In this document: one piece after another, positions 22,019 through 34,408 of the stretch
Layout of the letters: each line of letters starts with the position of its first letter
Position numbering within the stretch: the first letter of the stretch is position 1
Source: Salvia splendens
Lineage: Eukaryota > Streptophyta > Magnoliopsida > Lamiales > Lamiaceae
Assembly (NCBI RefSeq): GCF_004379255.2
Contig: NC_056046.1
Coordinates: forward strand, 434,001-498,000
Length of the DNA stretch: 64,000 bases
Reading direction: 5' to 3'
Made by a program: the position numbers and the translations under genes
The notes under the pieces: model-generated
The model's input: the letters and a program-made list of their open reading frames with translations, nothing else
Told to the model about the DNA's origin: nothing
Database searches by the model: none

Positions 22019-23382
22019 TGGTGTCGCTTGAATGGAAGGATGGCGGAGCAAGGCGAATAACCGTTTATTAAAATTAGTTGAAATAAAAGGCCCATGTAAA
22101 AAGGCCCAAAACATATTCATTAGTCCATTTAAATGTTGATAACTATTAATTCGTAAAAGGCCCGAAAAAATTTAAATAAATATTTGAGGACTATTCAATA
22201 CAGTATAAAAAAAACTCTAAAGCCAGATTATAATTATGTAAATAGTTTCAGAGGAGATTGATTCAAAGCCAATGAGTATGATATAAATCGACATGAAGTG
22301 ACCGTCTGATTTAATTTTTGCCGGTCCAAATAAATCGACAAAAAATAAGAGTTGGAACAAAAAATATTAACCTGACAGACTCGAACCAATAAAAATATGA
22401 ATCGAACATGGTTGGCCTGAGAATAAGATATTGATGCATGTGAAATGTGTTTCGGTTTCTTCAGTGATTAGCAAACATATAAATTATAGAAAAATAATCA
22501 TTTGTGTGACATATATATGTAGCCAAGCAGAAAATAAATTATTTAGCACTATTAATCTTTTAATTTCTCCATGAAATAATACGAGCGACGTGGGAACAAA
22601 CTATATATTGCAACGTACACATGAATCTCGCCTAAAATCATTATTTTTTTACTAACATTAGGATATTTCCATATACATATATTTATTTATACATCAGTAT
22701 AAAAAGTAAGTTTCTTTTGGCAATTTTATCACTAAACTGTTTTTTAATTTGTAAAGTAAATAAATAGTCCAACATTTCTCAAATTCCAATCCAATAATTA
22801 TATTCAGAGACGAAAGTTGACAAAAAAGAGTCTACGTTATGTCTTTAACAACAATAATGCAATAAGTTTTTTGGAATAGAGAAATCGTACCCCTACCCGG
22901 GGGCTGCCCACCCCACAAATAAATATATTAATAACTTAAATAAAACTAAAATAAAACTTCTGACTTTTCGTAAAATCCAAACAAATCAATGCAACATTTA
23001 CTACATAGTTCAATAAAGACACAAGAACTATCTTCAAGTGAAAATCTTACTATGACAAACATAACTTAAAAAAAATAAATAAATAAGTAAATGAGGTGTG
23101 CTAAACCAAAGCAATTTGGACTTGATGACAAACATAACTTAAAATAAATAAAGAAATAAATAATTTAGTTCTACTAACCCACTAAGTAGTTATTTATAAA
23201 AAGCAGCCGTTTGGAGTTATTGCTTAAATACCTTAATGTGGATAATACAAATTAAAAATTTATTGTTCATCAATAAAGTTTCTACCCACCTCTCTTGTTT
23301 TCAAGGGGTAATATTTTGATTTTTTTTAATTCTTTTTTCCTCTTTTATCGTCTACTGAATCTGAGCCATTTAACTGCAAGAT
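22019..23382. other. Spacer and RHM 5' region
   Basis: AT-rich, with no supported gene. The last 100-150 bp (from about 23270) probably contains the RHM promoter end and 5' leader exon, which finishes at a donor AT/GTAAGT at 23383. Confidence 0.45.
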
Positions 23383-24071
23383 GTAAGTTTTCTGAGATCT
23401 TATTTGCTAGATCTGTTTCGCGGTTCTGACTTTTTGTTATCGTTGTTGTTGAGAATTCAGTGCGTTTGTTTTGTTGTGTTTAATTGCAGATCTAAATCGT
23501 GTAATTTAGTTTAGGTGTTGGTTTAAGTTCGTGCTTGCTGATCAGTAATCGATAATGTTTGATTTGATTGGATTTTGAAAGTTTAGCTAATGATTTTGTT
23601 GTTTGCTTTGGGGTTAGTTAGCTAGCTTAATCATACTTAATTTCTCCCTCTATGGAAATGCCATGCGTTTAATGATCTAGACTAGGTTTTTTTTCTACAT
23701 TGGGGGGGGGGGGGGATGATGATTTTTGGTGATTTCTGTGAAAATTGTTTGTTTTTGTTAGATCCTGAAAGTTTTGAGTTATGGATTTTGTTGTTTGATT
23801 TAGGGATAGTTAGTTAACTTAATCCTGCTTAATTGCTTCATGCTATGGAAATGCTTTGAATTTAATGATCTAGACTAGGTTTTGTTTTCTACGATGGGGA
23901 AAAAACGGATGGTTTTTAGTGATTTCTGCGGACATTGTTTCTTTTTAAATTAGATTTTGAGATGGAAAAACTTGATATTGATAGTTTGCTTTTTTTGTAT
24001 GAGGATGAAGCGACGTTTAGGTTTCAAGTTGATTTCATAGATTCTGATATTTATGTACAAATTTGTTGCAG
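23383..24071 (+). other. 5'-leader intron of the RHM gene
   Basis: Starts GTAAGTTTTC and ends TTTGTTGCAG, 16 bp before the RHM start codon. T-rich, with a run of about 13 G at 23703 and an internal near-repeat (GATCTAGACTAGGTTTT twice, about 180 bp apart). Long leader introns in plant housekeeping genes often raise expression. Confidence 0.6.
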
Positions 24072-24086
24072 AATCCCCAGGTGAAA

Positions 24087-26182
24087 ATGTCGACGTACAC
24101 GCCCAAAAATATCCTTGTTACTGGGGCTGCCGGATTCATTGCATCACATGTTGCGAATAGGCTAGTTCGGAACTACCCTGAGTATAAGATCATTGTTCTT
24201 GACAAACTTGATTACTGCTCCAATCTGAAAAACCTGTTCCCATCCAACTCTTCTCCAAACTTCAAGTGTGTTAAGGGAGACATCGGTAGTGCTGACCTCG
24301 TGAACTACCTTCTCATCACTGAGAATATTGATACCATTATGCACTTTGCTTCCCAGTCTCATGGTGATAATTCATTCGGTAACAGCTTCGAGTTCACCAA
24401 GAACAACATCTATGGCACCCATGTCCTGTTGGAGGCTTGCAAGGTGACTGGAAGTCAGATCAGGAGGTTTATCCATGTCAGCACTGACGAGGTCTATGGG
24501 GAGACGGATGAGGATGCCGTTGTTGGCAACCATGAGGCGTCACAGCTGCTTCCCACGAATCCTTACTCGGCCACGAAGGCAGGGGCGGAGATGCTTGTCA
24601 TGGCCTATGGTAGATCTTATGGATTGCCTGTGATCACGACCCGTGGAAACAATGTTTATGGCCCGAATCAGTTCCCCGAGAAGTTGATTCCCAAGTTTAT
24701 CCTCTTGGCCTTGAGAGGACAGACGCTTCCTATCCATGGGGATGGCTCTAATGTGCGGAGTTATCTTTACTGCGAGGATGTTGCGGAGGCATTTGAAGTG
24801 GTTCTCCACAAGGGAGAAGTCGGCCACGTGTACAACATTGGGACAAAGAAGGAAAGAAGGGTCATCGATGTTGCTCGAGATATATGCAAGCTGTTTAACA
24901 TGGATGCTGATAAGAGCATTGAGTTTGTGGAGAATAGGCCCTTCAATGATCAGAGGTATTTCCTTGATGATGAGAAGCTGAAGAACATCGGTTGGGCTGA
25001 GAGGACCACTTGGGAAGACGGGTTAAGGAAGACGATGGAGTGGTACATTAGCAACCCTGACTGGTGGGGTGATGTCTCTGGTGCTCTGATACCTCACCCT
25101 AGAATGCTGATGATGCCTGGTGGCGCAGAGAGAGTGTCTGAGCAGTCTGAATCGGGATTGTCTGGTAACGATAACCAGACTAAGTTGTTGGTCCCGGATG
25201 CCAAAAACAGCGCCTCGCCTCAGAAACCAGCCTTCAAGTTCTTAATCTACGGCAGGACAGGGTGGCTCGGGGGTTTGCTTGGGAAGCTGTGTGAGAAACA
25301 GGGGATCCCTTACGAATATGGGAAGGGGCGTTTACAGGATCGCGCTTCACTTTTGGCAGATATTGCTGCGGTTAAGCCTACTCATGTGTTCAATGCTGCT
25401 GGTGTAACGGGTAGACCAAACGTTGATTGGTGTGAATCTCACAAGACGGAGACAATTCGAACCAATGTCATTGGTACATTGACTCTTGCAGATGTCTGCA
25501 GAGAGAAAGGTCTTCTAGTGATGAAACTATGCAACTGGCTGTATATTCGAGTATGATGCTGCACACCCCGAAGGCTCTGGGATCGGGTTTAAGGAAGAAG
25601 ACACGCCCAATATTGCTGGCTCGTACTATTCCAAGACCAAATCCATGGTAATAATCTGAACACTCCTCAACATAGCTGCACTACATCTTATTCTGCTTTG
25701 TATACTGATTCTTGATGTATAATCTGCAGGTCGAGGATCTCCTGAAAGAGTTCGACAATGTGTGCACACTAAGAGTCCGGATGCCAATATCCTCCGACCT
25801 AGAGAACCCGCGCAATTTCATCACAAAGATCTCTTGGTACAACAAGGTGGTGAACATCCCCAACAGCATGACAGTCTTGGATGAGCTTCTCCCTATCTCA
25901 ATCGAGATGGCCAAGCGAAACCTCAGGGGCATATGGAACTTCACCAACCCGGGTGTCATCAGCCACAACGAGATCCTGGAGATGTACAAGAAGTACATCA
26001 ACCGGGAATTCACCTGGAGCAACTTTACGCTCGAGGAGCAAGCCAAGGTTATCGTTGCTGCTAGGAGTAACAACGAGATGGATGCCTCCAAGCTGAAGAA
26101 GGAGTTCCCGGAGCTGCTATCCATCGAGGAGTCGTTGATCAAGTACGTTTTCGAGCCCAATAAGAAAAACTCTGCTGCTTGA
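24087..26182 (+). CDS. RHM1: UDP-rhamnose synthase RHM1-like, with 1-bp frameshift
   Basis: Converts UDP-glucose to UDP-L-rhamnose in the cytosol for pectin and flavonoid glycosides. Exons are 24087-25647 and 25730-26182. The N-terminal 4,6-dehydratase is intact: GAAGFIA (13-19), STDEVYGE, and catalytic Y160/K164 in YSATK. A linker leads to the C-terminal epimerase/reductase with GRTGWLG (389-395). After Met479 the sequence reads ATGAAACTATGC where the family needs ATGAACTATGC: one extra A in 25524-25526. The frame then stops at residue 489. Removing that base restores NYATGC, YSKTK, the splice phase and a normal end (FEPNKKNSAA). Either this allele makes a dehydratase-only protein or the base is a sequencing error. 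Everything else looks under purifying selection. Confidence 0.85.
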
Positions 26183-26720
26183 GGGTTGTTCAACTCTGTA
26201 TACCTGTGGCATACACTGTATTACGTATTGTATTAGTCATTACTGCACCTTGTTGTTACTCTCTTTTATTACTATATGTTAGTTTTCTAGCTACTTGTTT
26301 TTGAATTTTAGAGTGTACAACTCTGAGATTGGTTAATTTACGGTTTGATTTATACAATGTTTTATTTATTCTTCACTTTCTATAGTATAACTCAATTATT
26401 TGCAGCTGAGAGGTCTGTCTTGTTTTAAAAGTGAAAATCAGTATGCAGAAGCGTTAAAAGGGTATTAGCAACTCTGTAACTATAATAACTAACTATTCTA
26501 ATTTGCCAAAGAATTCTCCATTTAATCCACCAAAGTCACATTTAATCAATTGTCTAATTTTTTAAAGTCTCCCTAAGTTTATTTGAAATAAGTCTATAAG
26601 TTTACTAAATTGGGAATATTAATTAATACTGTATTACTTATTTTTATTTTGAGTACTTTTTTTTAAATGTAAATATTTTAATTTAAATAAAATTATTACA
26701 GTAGTACTACTTTTCTACTA

Positions 26721-26749
26721 CTAGTTTTACCACCCGTGCTATGCACGGG
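26721..26749 (-). mobile_element. Helitron-like 3' terminus
   Basis: On the reverse strand the perfect hairpin CCCGTGC-ATA-GCACGGG is followed after 8 nt by CTAG and then T. That is the hairpin plus CTRR end expected of Helitrons inserted between A and T. The 5' TC end was not identified. Confidence 0.5.
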
Positions 26750-26830
26750 CCAAATTATCTTCAGAAAAAAAATAAAATAGTACATATTTTTTAAAATATA
26801 ATATTGTTGAATTTTTTGCAATTCAAGAAT

Positions 26831-27130
26831 AAAAACTATTGAAATATTGCATAAATATGATTATTAACAATTCAAAAAACATACTTTTACTTTTACATAT
26901 ATCAATCTATCAATCCACTGTAACGGAAATACATGAGAGAAGGAAATACAAACATCCTTCAAGAATAACTAATATAGAGAAAAAAGTAAACAATTATTGA
27001 ATTCAATAAACAAAACTATTGAATATTTTGTAAAAATTGATTATTAACATTTGAAAAACATACTTCTACTTATACATCTATCAATCTATCGATTCACAAT
27101 AACGGAAAGACATGAGGGAAAGAAATACAA
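26831..27130. repeat. Direct repeat, about 180-bp offset
   Basis: An ACTATTGAA tract, GATTATTAACA, an ACATACTT tract, ATCAATCTATC and ACGGAAA recur in the same order about 180 bp apart (from 26831 and from 27011). It lies between the two Helitron-like ends and may be internal structure of that element. Confidence 0.55.
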
Positions 27131-27478
27131 ATAGAATAGGATATACAAACAAAAGATTGAGAAATACTAAACTAAATAAATAAAACAGTTTGAATAATTA
27201 AATAGTTCATTATAAATTCGAACAACAAAATACAGAATTCAAATATCTTCTTAACAAAAACATTACAAATATCTCTCTAGCACCAGTTATTCATACATTT
27301 TGAAAGACCTCTTTATATACAACGTTAAGATTAGAATCACTTCTACTATCAATCTCATCGCCACAAACTAAAATCTTCAATCCTTCACGACTTGTGACTA
27401 TAAGGTTTTAGAAAATACTCCATATATAGTAATTGCTCAAAAAAAATTTAAGAAAAAATATGTCCCAATTTGTTATAA

Positions 27479-27505
27479 CTAGTGTTCTCACACATGCTAT
27501 GCACG
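27479..27505 (-). mobile_element. Second, degenerate Helitron-like 3' terminus
   Basis: Same orientation and arrangement as the end at 26.72 kb: CGTGC-ATA-GCATG imperfect hairpin, then CTAG and T on the reverse strand. Suggests two related elements, or a terminal duplication, about 757 bp apart. Confidence 0.35.
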
Positions 27506-28231
27506 CAACATAAGATTTTACATATTATATTCATAACCATTTTTTACTTTTACTATAGCATAATGACACTACTATATCTCAAGGTTCCTCTTATAATACA
27601 AAAAGCTAAAAAACTCTCCATCACAAAATCAACAACCAACACACATATAAATTTGTGTATAATGTTGAGATGTGTTCTTGACAACAAAAATAACAAAATT
27701 GGGTTCCACAAGAGAGGAGACAAATCCACATCAACAAAATACCACTTCTAGTGTTCTTCATTCAAACCCTTTCACTTAAACCAAACTTCACACCACATAC
27801 AACCAAGTTGCACTACTTATGGTATTACTTCAATAAATACCCATACACAAGATTGTGACAATTATATCATTAAAAAAAATTATAAGTAAGATGTATATAA
27901 AAGATTTAACTAACTAAGAAAGGCCAACCACCACCTCTCACAGAAAATAAAACCATCAGCATCAATTAACAAAAATGACTAGTGAAGTGGACGCCAAGAA
28001 ACTAAACAAACTCCTCTATGATAATCATTTCTTCTTTATTTAACTTCCATTTAATCAAAACTCAATACTTATCTCTTCCACCATTCAGCTAACTTAGGTA
28101 AATTTATATTCTTGTTCCACCACACACACACACATATATATAAGTGCTCTTGAATTTAAACATAATCATCATCACATCCAAATAATAATATCTGACAACA
28201 GATAAAGTTTTACGGTACACCGAAATTCGAG

Positions 28232-29557
28232 ATGCAAGGAGGAGAAGGGGTGGTGGTGAGAGGCCGAGTCGAGATCGACACTCGACAGCCGTTTCGCTCC
28301 GTGAGAGAGGCCGTGATGCTGTTCGGAGAGAAAGTGCTCGCCGGAGAAGTCTACGGCAACAAACTCAAAGAGGTACTCATTTTTTGTTATATAAACTTAA
28401 CTATTTCTTGTAATTTTTATTACACGTGCATTTTACTTAGCCAATATCAAATAGTAGCCAAATTTAAAAATATATCGTTCTTACCAAAATGTTTATACTA
28501 ATCTAAAATCTGAAAATAATTCAAGTTAAAGGTTAATTCTATTTGCATGATCGCATGAACCTCTGGCATCGAACGAATTCTTGTGATCACACAAACTTTT
28601 AATTTGCATGAATACAATTCACTTTTTTATGGCAATTAAAATAGTCAATATAAAAAGGTGAAAATTATATTTTTATTCTTTGGCTATTATATACCGGGCA
28701 AATTGCCAAAAAAAATTTTTTGTGATTTTGGTCAAATTCTGGTTTGTCCCGCAACTTTAAAAATCAAATAGAAAAATCGCAACTATCCAATTGCGAAAAA
28801 ATCAGCTCTCCTTTGTTATATTTGTTGATGTTTTTCAACTAGCGATGTTATTTCTTTACTAAAAAAGACATTGTTAACTCATCGGCAGTGGCGTTCACAC
28901 GTGATTTCCCAGCTTCATATCAGATACAATTTCCAAATTAATTTTTTTTGTCGTGGAATATAGTTTCTGATGAATCCAAACGTAATGTGTTTTTTGGGGA
29001 TAAACCAAAATTGGACTAAAATTCCCTACTAAGCAAAGTGGCTATTTTTTCCACCACGGCCATTAATACAAATTCATCAAATCATGCTAACTTAGATGCA
29101 AAACAAAGCAAAAAGCCAGCCATCAAACCTGGGAGCAGTGAAAGCAGAGCTAGAAGAAACCAAAGAAACCCTAACAAAGGCAAAAGAAGAAGGAAATCTC
29201 ATGGCCCACTGCTTAAATTCATTAAGGCAAGAACTCGAACAGACCAAAAAGGAGCTTCGACACCTCAAAACAAGAGAAACCCTACACGAACGAGAGGTCG
29301 AAGAGATCAAATTCATCGACAACACCAAAGACGTCATGGAGATGAACACGATTCAAGAGAAGCATGAAGGCAAGATTGAGCTTCAGAAGAAGAGATCAGT
29401 CAAGTTTGCTAGCCCACAGCTGCTGACGAAGGTGCTGGATGACGAAGAGTCGAAGAAGGTGTTGAAGAAGAAGACGAAGAAGAAGCCGTTGGTTCCGTTG
29501 ATCGGAGGGTTGTTCTTGAAGAAGATCAAGAAGGGAGCTAAGGAGAGTGAATCTTGA
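28232..29557 (+). CDS. WEB family (DUF827) coiled-coil protein
   Basis: 200-aa protein from two exons, 28232-28372 and 29096-29557, joined in phase 0. The first exon encodes [20 protein letters not shown] and then [15 protein letters not shown], the conserved opening of small WEB-family proteins. The second exon starts at a Met codon and encodes a coiled coil ([36 protein letters not shown]). It ends with a basic tail ([20 protein letters not shown]) of unknown function. Larger WEB proteins control blue-light chloroplast movement; small members like this are mostly uncharacterised. A heptad-rich sequence suggests dimerisation. Splice sites are canonical (AG/GTACTC, TTAG/ATG). Confidence 0.88.
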
Positions 29558-30187
29558 ATTTTTCTTTCTTTAGTTCAAAACTGTTTTGCATGAAAATGGA
29601 AGGATTTTACTCTTTTTAGAGGTTACTCGAAATGTTGGTTGTAAGCACAGATAAAATGAGATCTCTAGAGATCGAAATCCTTCTTTTTTCATGTTTTTTT
29701 ACTATTAATTGAAAGTGGTTGTTTGAGGTTAATTTTTTAGTGCATTATAGATTGACTTTGATGATCATATATATTGATTATGAAACCATTTTCTTGGAAT
29801 AAATTTCATTTGAAAATGTTGATGGGCACATATATGACATGTACAAAATATTTATGGTATCCTTCAAACTTTTAATACTATTTGTCCAAGTAACTTTGAT
29901 GTTGATTTCTTATCTCATTATGTTTATATGGTTTACAAAGACGTTCATGTGCCAGAGACTCCATCTGCGGTACTTAATATTTAACTTTTGCATGATAGAT
30001 TAGATATTTCTTATATTCGTTAGTTATTTTTTTACAAGTCTTCAATAACAAACAACAAGACAAACTTATATCTAAAGTCCCAATCAATGTTATTGATCTC
30101 TTTACAAAAACAATACAAAAAAACAATACCCATATAGCAAATAAAATAAAACACAATATCCAAGTTTATTAAAACAAAATGCAACCA
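29558..30187. other. WEB 3' flank and spacer
   Basis: AT-rich 3' flank. No gene or repeat is supported. Confidence 0.45.
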
Positions 30188-30741
30188 TCAATTGTTGGTG
30201 TGAGTTTGGAGAAATTTATTGAATTGGGAAATCATAAAAGGTGTGATACGAGCTGGACGTAGCTTCTCATCTAGTAGGACCAAAGTGGCTGTACCCCATA
30301 CAACAGGCTGCATCGAAAAATGTTATCTTAAAACGAATTAATTGTCGTTAAAATCATAAACTTTGCACAAATTCTAAATTTAATATCAGCTTAAAAATTG
30401 CCACGAAGTTCCAAATTTTTTTGAATTTTTCACACGTTCTAATTTAAACGTAATTGAAGCTGAGTTGGTGGCTTGGTGCTATGAAGTTCCAACATGGATA
30501 AAACATTTGACAAAGGACACATGAATTATGTACATTAACTTCAACTTCTATCCTAATTTTTACCAACTTTTATAAGTTGAATTAATGATAGCTAGTTTTT
30601 GTCTTTGTCTGATATCAACTTTAAAACCGTTTTAGTTTTTGCTGATTTTTCCCACATGTTCTAATTCCGACCTAGTCAAAATTGAATTGGAGCTCTAAAT
30701 TCTAACATGGAGAAATCAAACGACACAATTATGTAGTACTA

Positions 30742-31009
30742 CTCCCTCCGTCTCAGCTAAGATGACACTTTTCTTAGCCGGGACGAGATTTTAAGAGTTG
30801 TTGGTTAATGAATTTAACTGGAAAGATAAAATGTGGATATAAGTATTAAATGGATAGAGAAAGAGAGTTGAAAATTTAATTGTAAAGAGGGAAAAAAATG
30901 GTTGGATGTAATTATTGGAGAGAAAAAGTTTCCAAAAAATAAAAAAGTGTCATATTATTTATGACAAATTAAAAAGGAAAGTGTGTCATCTTAATTGAGA
31001 CGAAGGAAG
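30742..31009. mobile_element. Stowaway MITE, 268 bp
   Basis: Ends CTCCCTCCGTCTC and, reverse-complemented, CTTCCTTCGTCTC, with TA duplications at 30740-30741 and 31010-31011. Lies in an intron of the thioesterase pseudogene. Confidence 0.88.
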
Positions 31010-31574
31010 TACTACTTTAACTTTAATCCCAGATCTCACCAATTTCATTTAAAATTTTATAAGTCAATGTAGAAATCAAATTAAAAGGAGACAAAAATGA
31101 AATGATGAACCTTATAATCTGGTAGCCTAAGGACTTGGTCCTCAAAATAGAATCGAGTAGCAGAATAGTCATATAACCTCAATTTTAGCACATATTTGTC
31201 TTTCCTCTGTTCACAAAAAAGAAAAGAAAAGAACAAATGAGATTATCAAACGTGAGAAGTACATAGCATTACCTCCTTAAACCAATTGATGGTATGTGGA
31301 GTGTTTCATTAAACAAATAAAAAATCAGAATATTTTGTTATGAGAAAATTGTAGAAATGTTTAAATTCGGTATTTTTATGACTAATTTTAAAATTACAAA
31401 ATTAATTAGAATTTAACCAGAATTTAGTAACCTTAAAATAAAAGGTTTCATACCTTCAAAGGTGAGAGGTATTTGATTGTCACTTCAGATATTGCCAACT
31501 TTATAATTTATATGTGCATCAAAACCGATCTTATCGAGGAGTTTGTATGTAACTGATCAATTACAATTTACAAT

Positions 31575-31685
31575 ACGTCAATAATATTACTCTTTTTAAA
31601 AAAAATAATCAATTAATAATTTTTCTTTTACGTCAAATAATATTACTCTTTTTTAAAAAAATAATCAATTAATAATTTCTCTTTT
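31575..31685. repeat. Tandem duplication, 55-bp period
   Basis: ACGTCAATAATATTACTC and the following AATAATCAATTAATAATTT tract occur twice in succession, starting at 31575 and 31630. Simple local duplication, inside an intron of the thioesterase pseudogene. Confidence 0.8.
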
Positions 31686-32475
31686 ATTCGATTAAACTTC
31701 AATAGACAATTACATGAGAAACAAATTCCATTTGATTAAAGAAAACATGAAAAACAAAATTTCATAAATTTATTTACCTTTTTTTTATAAAGAAGAAATC
31801 AAAATTCTTCTCTTTTGAAAAATATAATAAAAACTCATTTCATTAAAAGCGTAGAAAAACATGGAAAATAAAAGTAAAAGGGTTGGAATCTTTACATGGC
31901 TTATTTTCTTCGTTATTTTTTTGAACCAATATACATCAAAACTCAAACTTTCAAGTTTCAACTATATTATTTTGAGAATAAAATGTGTAATCATAAACAT
32001 ATATACACTGAGGTTTTGCAGTCTTACCATATTCACAAAAATTGGATAATGTAGCATGATTCACAAGTCCAATCTGATCCAATTCATATTCTCTAACTTC
32101 TTGTTCCAGTTCATAAAACCAACTCATCCTGTCAAATTCACCAGCCAAACATCAAAAATGTCACCATGAATTATTATTTCATTCACTAAAAAAGTGTATC
32201 AATTAATTGTGACAAATTGTATAATGCTAAAATATGGAGTAGTACAAAATATATATATAAAAAACCAATCCATGAATTTTACCCTTTCCCACCTCCGGTC
32301 AATCTGTTATTGACCGCAAGGCTTGCAGAGCTCCTCATCGGCGGCAGAGGCTGCCGCCGGCAGCTTCTGACGAGAGGCGGCAGCTGCTCTGCATGCCGCC
32401 GCGGAACGGCAGGGAAGCTAAGTGGCGCTGTTTGTGTGGAGACGTGAGTTAAAGAATTATTCAACATTCTTCAAA

Positions 32476-32674
32476 GGTGGCGTTCGGTTGCCATGACTAA
32501 TAGCATGAGACTATCCATTTAGGATTAAGTTGTGAGATTATTTTAGTTGGAGGGGGGATGCTATGACTAATTATCATGAGACTATCCATCTAGGATTAAG
32601 TTGTAGGGTTCAATCTTATGAACCGAACATGATATATATTTAATCATGAGATTTAATCTTGTCAACCGAACACC
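32476..32674. mobile_element. Tourist-like MITE, about 199 bp
   Basis: Ends GGTGGCGTTCGGTTG and, reverse-complemented, GGTGTTCGGTTGACAAG. Inside, CATGAGACTATCCAT-TAGGATTAAGTTG is present twice in tandem. A related copy lies inverted at about 9380-9570. The target duplication is unclear. Confidence 0.6.
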
Positions 32675-34408
32675 CGGAAAGTGGATAAATATTGCACCAC
32701 ATGAAGTAATATAGTATATACATATATTTATAGGGACACGTTAAACCGAAAATGCCCCCTTATATGCTAACAGAGACCAAATCCTAGCCGTTGGATCTAA
32801 GAAATTTGCACAAATAAATGTATTTGTATATTTCTATAATGATCTTCATTGCATTGTTATGATGTTCTAAGTTAATATCCATAATGTCTTAAATGCAATT
32901 ATATACTGCCAAAAAAAATATAATGTTTAAGTGTGTATTCTAATTTGCAAGTATTATGTATTTTCCAATCATATATGTATATTTTTAATTTCTGGTCGGA
33001 CCATTTCACCCTTCAATGATTTATTCGCATGTATATATAATATAATGGACACGGTCACACGGAGAAACTTAGATCCACACCATCTATTTGATCTAATGAA
33101 CCATATTTAGTCTTAGTTTATTTTAACCATATCCTACATATATATGCATTTACTTAATGTAACAAATACTACAATATCTTGATAGAGGTGAGACATAGAT
33201 TTTATTTTGATAGGAGCTATACATTCTACATTTCAAGTTTAGAATATCTATATACTAGTAATAATTTTTCTATGTTTTGTTGTGAAGTTATAATTATTGC
33301 ACAACTAAAATTCGACGATGTATATTAATATAAAAATTTAATTAGTTTGGTGAGAAATTAAATCCCTACATGCTTTCATATGCGTATGCCATTGTCTGCT
33401 ACCCAACTTTTTTATAAAATTTGTGTTACACTACACCAACATGTGTGCTATTTTCTGTTACATAGTAGTACTACTAAAAAGTGAAGCTTAAAAACCTATA
33501 TACCCTAATTATGAAATGACCAATTAACCCTATCTAATTTAATAAATTGTCATTTAAAAGTAGCATATTAAATGTGAAGAAATGAAATACTACAAGGCCA
33601 ACTGGATTAATGAATCCTAATTTGTGATTATATTTTATAAGATTTAACTAATGCACTGGAGTGGGATATGAGACCCCGAGATTATAAGACTAAATGATGC
33701 AGAGTTGGCCTAACCATCATGAAAGTAGCTATTTAAATTATATGCTTAGGGGTTAGGGTGGGTGGGATGAGACTACTTCAAAGATATAGTACAACATTTT
33801 GGATTTAATGAATGATGAATTTTAATGTTGAGCCCCATAAAATAAGTAGCAGCAAATGCACTTTTGTGACAAATTTTTTATTAGGTACTCCATAGTCTAC
33901 AATGGACACTTCGTCTAATTTTCCAAACAGAATAGAGCAAGATATGTAATTTGAGATAGGAAATGTTATTGGTATTTAAATGATCTCATATCGAAAAATT
34001 AGAAAAATATGCAAACAATATATTATTACAAGATAGTATGTAATTTGGGATAGGAAATTCTAATTTTGTGTATCAGCAATAAAATTTGTATGTAAATTAC
34101 CAAACTAGTACATTATTCTGATTTTGCAACCAATCTATTACTAAGTACTACATTATTATGCAAGATTTCAACATGAAACAATGAAAATACAACAGATGGG
34201 AACTGTCATTTCACAAATATGGAATTACAATATTTTGAGTTTTGCATTACATTACAACACTGATTACAAACATGCTTCATTACATAAATTGATAAATATG
34301 ATCCATACAACATAGTATATGAATAACAAATAAAACATTACTTGAGCTCAATATACACACAGCAGGCTAGTTTCTTTCAGATGTTTTAGGTTCCCTGTGA
34401 TTGTTTCA
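32675..34408. other. AT-rich spacer
   Basis: No gene, RNA or clear element recognised. The last part is the 3' untranslated flank of the reverse-strand L18a-like gene. Confidence 0.5.

Larger units (their letters stand above)
26183..28231. other. Spacer with Helitron-like ends and direct repeat
   Basis: AT-rich with no supported gene. Holds the RHM 3' flank, two Helitron-like 3' termini, an approximately 180-bp direct repeat, and a (CA)n(TA)n microsatellite near 28120-28142 upstream of the WEB gene. Confidence 0.5.
30188..32467 (-). pseudogene. Acyl-lipid/MKS2-type hotdog thioesterase pseudogene
   Basis: Reverse-strand exons of a plastid hotdog-fold acyl-ACP thioesterase (ALT/methylketone synthase 2 type). 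32028-32128 encodes MSWFYELEQEVREYELDQIG with the family YELDQ..G.VN signature. 31454-31552 encodes LLDKIGF and then EVTIKYLSPLK in another frame, so bases were lost in the middle. 31111-31206 encodes KDKYVLKLRLYDYSATRFYF. 30188-30307 encodes VVWGTATLVLLDEKLRPARI and the stop. Other splice sites and phases still match. A GC-rich reverse frame at 32279-32467, rich in Ser/Arg/Pro, may be the plastid transit-peptide exon, though its donor phase does not fit. Functional relatives release medium-chain or beta-keto fatty acids. One frameshift is certain from phases, so I call it a pseudogene. Confidence 0.7.

Noticed and set aside
21727..22120. ORFs of 105-122 codons on both strands
   Set aside because: They run through the 43-bp minisatellite and cycle through frames.
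32217..32447. Forward ORF over the GC-rich block near 32.4 kb
   Set aside because: The reverse strand fits better as a possible transit-peptide exon of the thioesterase pseudogene.
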